Shown one piece after another: positions 1-5,238 of a stretch of DNA of 5,238 bases. The stretch comes from Acidobacteriota bacterium. GTDB lineage: Bacteria; Acidobacteriota; Vicinamibacteria; Vicinamibacterales; SCN-69-37. A program made the position numbers and the translations under genes. Numbering within the stretch: the first letter of the stretch is position 1; each line of letters starts with the position of its first letter. The stretch is from contig JANLHE010000259.1 in assembly GCA_024653875.1 (NCBI GenBank), positions 1 to 5,238 of the forward strand, read 5' to 3'. The notes under the pieces are model-generated. The model was not told the DNA's origin and made no database searches. It was given only the letters and a program-made list of their open reading frames with translations.

Positions 1-333
1 GGCGAGGCGGCGCTGGCGCGGCGCGCGGAGGGCACCCGCCTGGCGATGTATCGCGAGGCCATCCGCGCGCGCGGGGTGTGGGTGGTCCTGCTCCTTCGCA
101 TCAACCCCCTGACCTCGTCGGACCTGGTGTCGTACGTGGCCGGAGCCGTCGGTGTGCCGATATGGCGCGTGACGCTGGGCACCTTCATCGGGATGGCGCC
201 GCTCTGCTACGCGCAGGCCTATCTGGCCCAGGAGATCTTTCGTGTGTTGCCCGGCGCGATCTACGTGCTGGCCGGTGCCGCGGCCGTCTATGTCGGCGCG
301 CTTGTCGTGTGGCTCGCCCGACGGCGGGTGTAG
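1..333 (+). CDS. TVP38/TMEM64 family (DedA-like) membrane protein, C-terminal part
   Basis: The reading frame is open from the first base of the window, so the gene begins upstream; only the last 110 residues are visible, and the ATG at 46 is internal. The visible part has a cytosolic-looking basic/acidic stretch (residues 1-24), then hydrophobic segments at about 25-33, 42-54 and 82-105, ending in the positively charged tail RRRV. The order R33-x-N-P36, a small-residue Gly at 48, then G60-T-F-I-G64 and P67 matches the conserved core of the TVP38/TMEM64 (SNARE-associated/VTT) domain. Members are integral inner-membrane proteins related to DedA, linked in the literature to lipid scrambling or transport and membrane homeostasis; the substrate of this one is unknown. 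It converges on the pirin gene with 25 bases between the stop codons. Family assignment is fairly secure; specific function is not. Confidence 0.82.
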   Translation, partial: GEAALARRAEGTRLAMYREAIRARGVWVVLLLRINPLTSSDLVSYVAGAVGVPIWRVTLGTFIGMAPLCYAQAYLAQEIFRVLPGAIYVLAGAAAVYVGALVVWLARRRV

Positions 334-358
334 GCAACGCGCATGACGGTCGACGATC

Positions 359-1267
359 TCACGCCCGGATAAACGTCCCCTGCCGCAGGTCCGACAATGC
401 CTGACGGATCTCATCCTGCGTGTTCATGACAATGGGGCCGTGCCACGCCACGGGCTCGCCGAGTGGTCTGCCGGAAACGAGCAGGAAGCGAATGCCTTCC
501 GGGCCGGCCTGCACGGTGACCTCGTCGCCTCGGTCGAACAGCACCAGCGATCGGTTGCCGGTCAGATCCAGCACCGGTTTGTCGTCGATGTCCACGCCCG
601 TGGTGTCGGTCAGCACTCCCTGCGGCTTCGAGGCATCCCGGAACGATCCGGAACCGGCGAACACGTAGGCGAAGGCGTGGCGCGTGGTCTCCACCGGCAG
701 GGTCTTCCTGACGCCGGGCGGCACCGACACGTCCAGATACGTCGGCTCGGTCGCGATGCCGTCCACCGGCCCGCGTTTGCCCCAGAAGCTGCCGCACACA
801 ATCTTCACGCGCGTGCCGTCGTCATCGACCACGTCGGGAATGTCGGTGGCGGTGACTTCCTGGTACCTGGGCGTCGTCATCTTCAGCGACGCGGGGAGGT
901 TGGCCCAGAGCTGAAATCCATGCATGCGGCCGTCGGGATCGCCTTGCGGCATCTCCTGGTGGATGATGCCGCTGCCGGCGGTCATCCACTGCACGTCGCC
1001 CGCGGTCAAGGCGCCTTCGTTGCCGAGGCTGTCGCCGTGGTGCACGGTGCCGGCCAGCACGTAGGTGATCGTCTCGATGCCGCGATGCGGGTGCCACGGG
1101 AATCCCGCGAGGTAGTCGTGCGGTCGATCGCCCCGGAAGTCGTCAAACAGCAGGAACGGATCGAATTCGTCCGTGTTGCCGAAGCCAAACGCGCGATGCA
1201 GCTTGACCCCCGCGCCTTCCAGCGTGGGCCGCGCGGCGACGATGCGGGAGACTGGTCTGATCGACAT
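359..1267 (-). CDS. Pirin family protein (iron-binding bicupin, possible quercetin 2,3-dioxygenase)
   Basis: This 302-residue protein has the usual length of a bacterial pirin. The N-terminal cupin (about 15-125) carries all four expected metal ligands: H59 and H61 in FPWHPHRG, then H103 and E105 in GSGIIHQEMP, so Fe binding is likely retained. The C-terminal cupin ends with the family signature GRPLGEPVAWHGP (266-278). Pirins are cytosolic non-haem iron proteins; the E. coli relative YhhW has quercetinase activity in vitro, while others act as redox-sensing or regulatory partners, so the natural substrate here is unknown. There is no signal peptide. The ATG at 1267 is preceded by a weak TAGG ribosome site 8 bases upstream (1276-1279). 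It lies 38 bases after the M20 peptidase stop on the same strand, suggesting co-transcription as the second gene. No promoter of its own is evident in that gap. Confidence 0.93.
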   Translation of the reverse strand: MSIRPVSRIVAARPTLEGAGVKLHRAFGFGNTDEFDPFLLFDDFRGDRPHDYLAGFPWHPHRGIETITYVLAGTVHHGDSLGNEGALTAGDVQWMTAGSGIIHQEMPQGDPDGRMHGFQLWANLPASLKMTTPRYQEVTATDIPDVVDDDGTRVKIVCGSFWGKRGPVDGIATEPTYLDVSVPPGVRKTLPVETTRHAFAYVFAGSGSFRDASKPQGVLTDTTGVDIDDKPVLDLTGNRSLVLFDRGDEVTVQAGPEGIRFLLVSGRPLGEPVAWHGPIVMNTQDEIRQALSDLRQGTFIRA

Positions 1268-1290
1268 ATCAGAAGCCTACAGATCCCGGC

Positions 1291-1302
1291 GCCTCGTGTG
1301 AA
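1291..1302 (-). repeat. 12-bp element TTCACACGAGGC, copy in the peptidase-pirin gap
   Basis: Read on the minus strand, the 38-base gap between the peptidase stop and the pirin start contains TTCACACGAGGC, ending 23 bases before the pirin ATG. The same 12 bases occur in the gap before the DUF885 gene in the same orientation relative to transcription. Identity stops at both ends of the 12-mer. Function is unknown; chance is possible. Confidence 0.45.
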
Positions 1303-1305
1303 GAC

Positions 1306-2592
1306 CTACCTCGCGACCGGCTCGGCCAGCGCGACCGCCAGCAGCACCAGTTGCTGCGAGCCGGTCTTGGCCGAGTCGATGTGCGCCCATTCCTGCAGCG
1401 TGTGACCGGCGCCCCCGCGCGAACGGCCCACGGAGATCGCCGGAATCTTGGCGACGACGCCGGCGTTGGCATCCGTGGATCCGGTGGGGATGGCCTCGCG
1501 TCCGGCGGGGAGGGGCACGTCGAGGAACCGAAGCACGTCGATGGCGGTCTGCACCAGCGGGTGCGCGCGCTGGGCGGTGAGCTGTTCCGGGCGGCCGCCG
1601 GCTTCGGACTTCTGAATCCACTCGCGCGTGAACGTCACCTTCTGCGCCTTGGCTGCGGCCTCGCACTTGGAGACGATTGCCGCGTCGAGCGTCTGGATGA
1701 GTTCGGCATCCACGGTGCGGAGGTCCACCGTGAAGGTGACTTCCTGGGGAATCGCGTTCACGACGTTGCCGCCGGTCAGCATGCCGCCGACGTTGTAGAT
1801 GGCCGGCACGGGGTCGTCGGCGGGCGGCAGGGGAACGGTGTAGATGTTGGTGATGCACTGGGCCGCCGCGCGCACGGTGTTCGGCTGATCCCGCGAGTTG
1901 AGCGTGTGGGCGCCTTCGCCGCTGAACTTCATGCGCGACCAGTAGATGCCCAGCGCTCCGTAGCTGACCGCGCCCAGGCCCCCGTCCACGGCCACCAGCA
2001 TGTCCGTGACGCCGGGGTGCTTCTCGAGCCAGTGGTACATGCCCTTGAGTCCCACTTCCTCCTGCACCGTGAACAGGAAGATCAGGTCGCCCTTGGTCTC
2101 GAGCCTGGCGTCCCGCATGGCGCGCAGGGTCTGCAACTGGTTGGAGATGGACGCCGTGTTGTCGAAGATGCCCGGGGCGTGCAGCGTGCCGTTGTCCTCG
2201 CGCCGCACCTTGAGCGGGGTGTCCAGCGGATGCACCGTGTCCATGTGCGCGGCAAACACCACCGTGGGGCCGCCGCCCGTGCCGGCGCGCCGGGCCCAGA
2301 CGTTGCCCATCGTGTCGGTTTCAGGCGCGAGGCCGAGCTTCACGAGCTCGCCTTTCACGTAGTCCGCCCGCTTCTGCTCATGCCCGGATGTGCCCGGAAT
2401 CTCGGTCAGCATGATCCACTCGCTGACTTGGGAATCGAAGTGGGTCTCGAGATAGGCCAGGGCCTGCTTGACGTCCGCGCGCGCGGCAATCGCCGGGGAA
2501 AACTTCGTCGGATAGGGCGCCTGGGCGGCCGCGGGGTGGCCGGCCGCGGCGGCCAGAAGTCCAATCAGGGCAAACGGGAGCATGCGGGACAT
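1306..2592 (-). CDS. Exported M20 family (peptidase T-like) zinc metallopeptidase
   Basis: With the start at 2592 this is 428 residues, typical for M20. A Sec signal peptide opens it (MSRM, hydrophobic core LPFALIGLLAAAAG, then AAAQA as likely signal peptidase I site near residue 25); no lipobox Cys, so it should be periplasmic or secreted. The di-metal site is complete: H116 and catalytic-side D118 in AAHMDTVH, bridging D144 in GIFDNTAS, E178/E179 in TVQEEVG, D203 in AVDGG, and H397 in GAGHTLQEW. The insertion between about 208 and 320 fits the M20 dimerisation domain. Expected activity is aminopeptidase/tripeptidase or related amide hydrolysis; substrate is not deducible. ATGs also occur at 2601 and 2583. 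I chose 2592 because a TATAAT at 2600-2605 would start transcription near there; the frame stays open far upstream, but that part runs antisense to the next gene. First gene of a likely two-gene unit with pirin. Confidence 0.92.
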   Translation of the reverse strand: MSRMLPFALIGLLAAAAGHPAAAQAPYPTKFSPAIAARADVKQALAYLETHFDSQVSEWIMLTEIPGTSGHEQKRADYVKGELVKLGLAPETDTMGNVWARRAGTGGGPTVVFAAHMDTVHPLDTPLKVRREDNGTLHAPGIFDNTASISNQLQTLRAMRDARLETKGDLIFLFTVQEEVGLKGMYHWLEKHPGVTDMLVAVDGGLGAVSYGALGIYWSRMKFSGEGAHTLNSRDQPNTVRAAAQCITNIYTVPLPPADDPVPAIYNVGGMLTGGNVVNAIPQEVTFTVDLRTVDAELIQTLDAAIVSKCEAAAKAQKVTFTREWIQKSEAGGRPEQLTAQRAHPLVQTAIDVLRFLDVPLPAGREAIPTGSTDANAGVVAKIPAISVGRSRGGAGHTLQEWAHIDSAKTGSQQLVLLAVALAEPVAR

Positions 2593-2599
2593 GGCGCGC

Positions 2600-2609
2600 A
2601 TTATAGAAT
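2600..2609. promoter_or_regulatory. Overlapping divergent -10 elements between peptidase and CBS genes
   Basis: On the minus strand, 2605-2600 reads TATAAT, a perfect sigma-70 -10 hexamer that runs directly into the ATG at 2601. On the plus strand, 2604-2609 reads TAGAAT (5 of 6 matches), which would start transcription around 2616, about 15 bases before the GTG of the CBS-type gene. Neither has a convincing -35 hexamer at 16-18 bases. The whole intergenic region is about 40 bases, so both promoters must sit here or inside the neighbouring genes. Seen: the hexamers. Inferred: that they function and compete for polymerase. Confidence 0.5.
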
Positions 2610-2618
2610 CACCACACC

Positions 2619-2624
2619 AAGGAA
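2619..2624 (+). promoter_or_regulatory. Ribosome binding site for the CBS-type gene, fixing the GTG start
   Basis: AAGGAA lies 7 bases before the GTG at 2632, an ideal Shine-Dalgarno spacing. It decides the start: no ATG lies near the expected N-terminus, and the protein family begins only a few residues before the conserved IGHTP motif, as it does from this GTG. Confidence 0.75.
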
Positions 2625-2631
2625 TCCGCCT

Positions 2632-4005
2632 GTGCCCAAAAAAATCTGTGACAACATTCTCGACGCCATCGGCCACACCCCCATGGTGCGGCTCAACGCC
2701 ATTACCAGGGGCGTGATTGCCGCCACCGTGCTCGCCAAAGTCGAGACCTTCAACCCCGGCAACTCCATCAAGGACCGCATGGCCGTGAAAATGATCGAGG
2801 ACGCCGAGCGGGACGGCCGGCTCAAACCCGGCGGCACCATCATCGAAGGTACCTCCGGCAACACCGGCATGGGGCTGGCGATCGCCGCTGTCGTGAAGGG
2901 CTACAAGTGCATTTTCACGACCACCGACAAACAATCCAAGGAAAAGGTGGACGCGCTGCAGGCGCTGGGGGCCGAGGTCATCGTCTGCCCCACCAACGTC
3001 GAACCCGAGGATCCGCGGTCGTACTACTCGGTGTCGTCCCGCCTTGAGCGGGAGACGCCCAACTCGTGGAAGGCCAATCAGTACGACAACCCGTCGAACT
3101 CCCAGGCCCATTACGAGCAGACCGGCCCCGAAATCTGGGACCAGACCGACGGCACCATCACGCACCTGGTCGTGGGGGTCGGCACGGGCGGCACGATCTG
3201 CGGCGCGGGGCGATACCTGAAGGAGAAGAACCCGGACATCCAGATTCTCGGCATCGACACATACGGGTCGGTGTTCAAGAAATACAAGGAGACCGGCATC
3301 TTCGACAAGAACGAGATCTATCCCTACGTGACCGAGGGCATTGGCGAGGACTTCCTGCCGAAGAACGTGGATTTTTCGATCATCGATCACTTCGAGAAGG
3401 TGACCGACAAGGACGCCGCGGTGATGACCCGCCGCATTTCACGCGAGGAGGGCATCTTCGCCGGCAACTCCGCCGGCTCCGCCATGGCCGGCCTGCTGCA
3501 GATGAGGGCCCGCTTCAAGGCGGGCGACGTGGTGGTGGTCATCTTTCACGACCACGGCACGCGCTATCTCGGCAAGATGTTCAACAGCGACTGGATGCTG
3601 GCGATGGGGTACCTCGACAAGTCGGGCCTGACCGCGCGCGACCTGGTCTCGGCCAAAAAGACCGTGCCGATGTTGTCCATCGAACACAGCGACACCGTCG
3701 CCAGGGCCGTGCAGGTCATGACCGAGCACGACTTCTCGCAGATCCCGGTGACCCACGGCGGCCGTCTGGTCGGCTCGGTCAACGAGTCCCTGCTCTACAC
3801 AGCACTGGTCAAGGATCCGGCGATTCGCACCCAGCCGGTGGAGGCCATCATGCAGCAGGCGTTCCCGTTCGCCGACATCTCCACCGGCATCGACGCGCTG
3901 GCCTCGATGCTCACGGCGGAGAACCCGGCCGTGCTCGTGCGCGACTTCAAGAGCGACGCGACCTTCGTTATCACGCGCTCGGACATCGTGCGCGCGCTGG
4001 CGTAA
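2632..4005 (+). CDS. cbs: Cystathionine beta-synthase-type PLP enzyme with C-terminal CBS-domain pair
   Basis: This 457-residue protein starts at GTG. Residues 1-320 form the fold-type II PLP domain: IGHTPMVRL (13-21), Schiff-base lysine K47 in NPGNSIKDR, substrate loop EGTSGNTG (72-79), phosphate-binding glycine loop GVGTGGT (182-188), and GNSAGS (278-283), whose S280 should contact the pyridine nitrogen. Residues from about 336 to the end are two CBS (Bateman) repeats, a likely ligand-sensing module. The haem-binding N-terminal extension of animal enzymes is absent. The expected cytosolic reaction condenses serine and homocysteine to cystathionine (reverse transsulfuration, with possible H2S release). 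Close relatives are often labelled cysteine synthase, so use of O-acetylserine and sulfide cannot be excluded. No cystathionine gamma-lyase gene lies in the window. It is divergent from the peptidase gene and 40 bases before the DUF885 gene on the same strand. Family is certain, exact substrate less so. Confidence 0.93.
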   Translation: MPKKICDNILDAIGHTPMVRLNAITRGVIAATVLAKVETFNPGNSIKDRMAVKMIEDAERDGRLKPGGTIIEGTSGNTGMGLAIAAVVKGYKCIFTTTDKQSKEKVDALQALGAEVIVCPTNVEPEDPRSYYSVSSRLERETPNSWKANQYDNPSNSQAHYEQTGPEIWDQTDGTITHLVVGVGTGGTICGAGRYLKEKNPDIQILGIDTYGSVFKKYKETGIFDKNEIYPYVTEGIGEDFLPKNVDFSIIDHFEKVTDKDAAVMTRRISREEGIFAGNSAGSAMAGLLQMRARFKAGDVVVVIFHDHGTRYLGKMFNSDWMLAMGYLDKSGLTARDLVSAKKTVPMLSIEHSDTVARAVQVMTEHDFSQIPVTHGGRLVGSVNESLLYTALVKDPAIRTQPVEAIMQQAFPFADISTGIDALASMLTAENPAVLVRDFKSDATFVITRSDIVRALA

Positions 4006-4013
4006 AGACCCGA

Positions 4014-4025
4014 TTCACACGAGGC
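4014..4025 (+). repeat. 12-bp element TTCACACGAGGC, copy in the CBS-DUF885 gap
   Basis: It lies 8 bases after the CBS-type gene stop and ends 20 bases before the DUF885 ATG. It is identical to the copy at 1291-1302 on the other strand, at a similar distance from the next start. It contains GAGG, which could bind the ribosome, but it is too far from the annotated start to serve it. Confidence 0.45.
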
Positions 4026-4036
4026 ATGAAGGAACC

Positions 4037-4040
4037 GAGG
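4037..4040 (+). promoter_or_regulatory. Ribosome binding site for the DUF885 lipoprotein gene
   Basis: GAGG lies 5 bases before the ATG at 4046. A second purine-rich run, AAGGA at 4029-4033, is 12 bases away and less well placed. This supports 4046 as the start, as does the lipoprotein signal that follows it. Confidence 0.55.
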
Positions 4041-4045
4041 CGTCG

Positions 4046-5238
4046 ATGACTGTCCGACGGATGGTGGGAGCCGCGATCGTCATGGGGGCCGGCATGATCG
4101 CCGGCGCCTGTGGTTCAGCGCCCTCAGGGGCGCCCGCGCAGGCGATGTACGATCAGTTCGATCGCGACTGGCAGTACTGGATGGCGCAGTATCCCGAGGT
4201 GGCCGCGGGCCTCGGCGTGCCGGGCGGTGAAGGGCGCTGGACGGACTATTCCGCCGGCGCGATTGCGGCCAGGGCCACGTACCTGCGCGAGAGCCTGGAT
4301 CGGATTCAGTTCGTGGACCGGGCCACGCTGGGCGAGGCGGACCAGCTCAATTTCGACCTCTATCGCCAGATGCTCGAGACCGCCGTCCAGGGCCTCGACC
4401 TTCAGAATGACGCCATCCCGATCCGCGGCGTGACGCCACGCAACCTGGCGATGCCCATGAACCAGCTGGAGGGCCTGCAGCAGGACATCCCGCGCACGAT
4501 CGCGATGATGCCGGGCGCGACGCCGGCCGACCTGGCGCACATCATCGCGCGGCTCCGCGCGATCCCCTCGGTCGTCGACCAGACCATCGTGCTGATGCGC
4601 CAGGGGCTGGCGGACACGATGACGCCGCCTCGCATCGCGCTGCGTGACCTGCCCGGTCAGGTGCTGGCGCAGGTCGTGGCCGAACCGCTTGCCAGCCCGA
4701 TGCTCGCGGCCTTCACGAAGCGGCCCCCCGGCGTGCCCGAACCGGAATGGCCGGCGCTTGTCGACCAGGCCACGACCACCTATCGCCAGCAGGTCGCCAC
4801 CGCCTTCCGGCGGTTGCACGCGTTTCTGGGTGACGAGTACCTGCCGGCGTGTCGCGACACCACGGGCGCGGACGCGTTGCCGGGAGGCGCCGCGTTGTAT
4901 CAGTACAACGTGGCGTGGCACACAACGACGACGAAGACGCCGAAGGAGATTCACGACATCGGCCTGGCGGAGGTGGCGCGGATTCGCGCGGCGATGGAGC
5001 AGGTCATCGCGCAGGCGGGGTACGCCAACCGGTTCGACGACTTCGTGCGCTTCCTCCGCACCGATCGGCGTTTCTACTACACGGATGCCGGCGCGCTGGT
5101 CAGCGGCTACCGCGCCATCGGCAAGCGGGCCGATCCCGAACTGGCGAAGCTGTTCGGCCGCCTGCCGCAGACCCCCTGGGGCGTGGCGGTGATCCCCGAC
5201 GCCACCGCGCCGTCACAGACGACCGCGTACTACGAACC
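4046..5238 (+). CDS. DUF885 family lipoprotein, putative metallohydrolase, C-terminus beyond window
   Basis: The frame is open for 397 residues to the window edge without a stop; DUF885 proteins usually run to about 550-600 residues, so roughly a third is missing. The N-terminus is a lipoprotein signal: MTVRR, a hydrophobic core, and lipobox AGAC with Cys22 as the lipidated residue, followed by a small/Pro-rich linker (GSAPSGAPAQ). Residues from about 34 match the family: an N-terminal YDQFDRDWQYWMAQYP helix and, most diagnostic, YQYNVAWHTTTTKTPKEIH (285-303) followed by DIGLAEVARI. DUF885 belongs to the zincin-like peptidase group, and its expected metal-binding segment lies in the unseen C-terminal part, so catalytic competence cannot be judged. 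It is likely membrane-anchored and periplasm-facing, and likely co-transcribed with the preceding CBS-type gene (40-base gap, no terminator seen). The substrate is unknown. Confidence 0.88.
   Translation, partial: MTVRRMVGAAIVMGAGMIAGACGSAPSGAPAQAMYDQFDRDWQYWMAQYPEVAAGLGVPGGEGRWTDYSAGAIAARATYLRESLDRIQFVDRATLGEADQLNFDLYRQMLETAVQGLDLQNDAIPIRGVTPRNLAMPMNQLEGLQQDIPRTIAMMPGATPADLAHIIARLRAIPSVVDQTIVLMRQGLADTMTPPRIALRDLPGQVLAQVVAEPLASPMLAAFTKRPPGVPEPEWPALVDQATTTYRQQVATAFRRLHAFLGDEYLPACRDTTGADALPGGAALYQYNVAWHTTTTKTPKEIHDIGLAEVARIRAAMEQVIAQAGYANRFDDFVRFLRTDRRFYYTDAGALVSGYRAIGKRADPELAKLFGRLPQTPWGVAVIPDATAPSQTTAYYE

Noticed and set aside
334..358. The convergent gap between the TVP38-type and pirin genes, checked for a bidirectional terminator.
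   Set aside because: Only 25 bases, with no stem longer than the GTCGAC palindrome and no U-rich tail.
440..1405. A 321-codon plus-strand open frame opposite pirin.
   Set aside because: It is antisense to a protein with all four pirin metal ligands; its composition is shadow-like and it crosses into the peptidase gene.
2527..2549. Two copies of GGCCGCGG (2527-2534 and 2542-2549) that could form a stem of about six pairs with a nine-base loop in the peptidase mRNA.
   Set aside because: They lie in Ala/Pro/Gly codons of the signal peptide, where GC-rich repeats arise easily; there is no U-tract and no reason to call a terminator or regulator.
1351..2631. A plus-strand frame stays open upstream of the CBS-type gene for more than 420 codons, as if the enzyme had a huge N-terminal extension.
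   Set aside because: It is antisense to the well-supported M20 peptidase, has Arg/His/Gly-rich composition with no domain, and the AAGGAA plus GTG at 2632 gives a normal family N-terminus.
2602..3390. The peptidase frame remains open on the minus strand for about 260 further codons upstream.
   Set aside because: This part is antisense to the CBS-type catalytic domain; the signal peptide after the 2592/2601 ATG marks the true N-terminus.
4124..4954. A 276-codon minus-strand open frame opposite the DUF885 gene.
   Set aside because: It is a GC-skew shadow: Arg-rich, without recognisable motifs, while the plus strand carries a lipobox and DUF885 signature.

Overview
The window is GC-rich, densely coding bacterial chromosome with five protein genes and very short gaps. 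I see no mobile element, CRISPR array, tRNA or rRNA. Strong G/C preference at third codon positions makes every antisense frame look open. The gene mix (secreted M20 peptidase, DUF885 lipoprotein, CBS-domain cystathionine beta-synthase, pirin) and the compact TATAATG-type start region would fit a soil-type Gram-negative such as a Vicinamibacteria-like acidobacterium. That placement is a low-confidence inference, as no marker gene is present.

Layout. 1-333 (+) is the C-terminal end of a TVP38/TMEM64 (DedA-like) membrane protein. It converges, across 25 bases, on a complete pirin gene at 359-1267 (-). Pirin lies 38 bases downstream of a complete, exported M20 metallopeptidase gene at 1306-2592 (-), so these two probably form one leftward transcript, peptidase first. 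A roughly 40-base divergent control region separates them from a rightward pair: a cystathionine beta-synthase-type PLP enzyme with a C-terminal CBS-domain pair (2632-4005, GTG start) and, 40 bases further on, a DUF885 lipoprotein (4046 to the window edge, incomplete).

How they may work together. Two of the four genes around the divergent promoter encode exported putative peptidases or hydrolases. The third is a sulfur amino-acid enzyme and the fourth an iron-dependent bicupin. A link between peptide scavenging and Cys/Met metabolism is possible, but the sequence does not prove it.

The content is largely ordinary housekeeping or accessory metabolism and I see no convincing new system. The points most worth a second look are the overlapping divergent -10 elements, one of which runs into the peptidase start codons (possible leaderless mRNA), and an identical 12-mer in both same-strand intergenic gaps.
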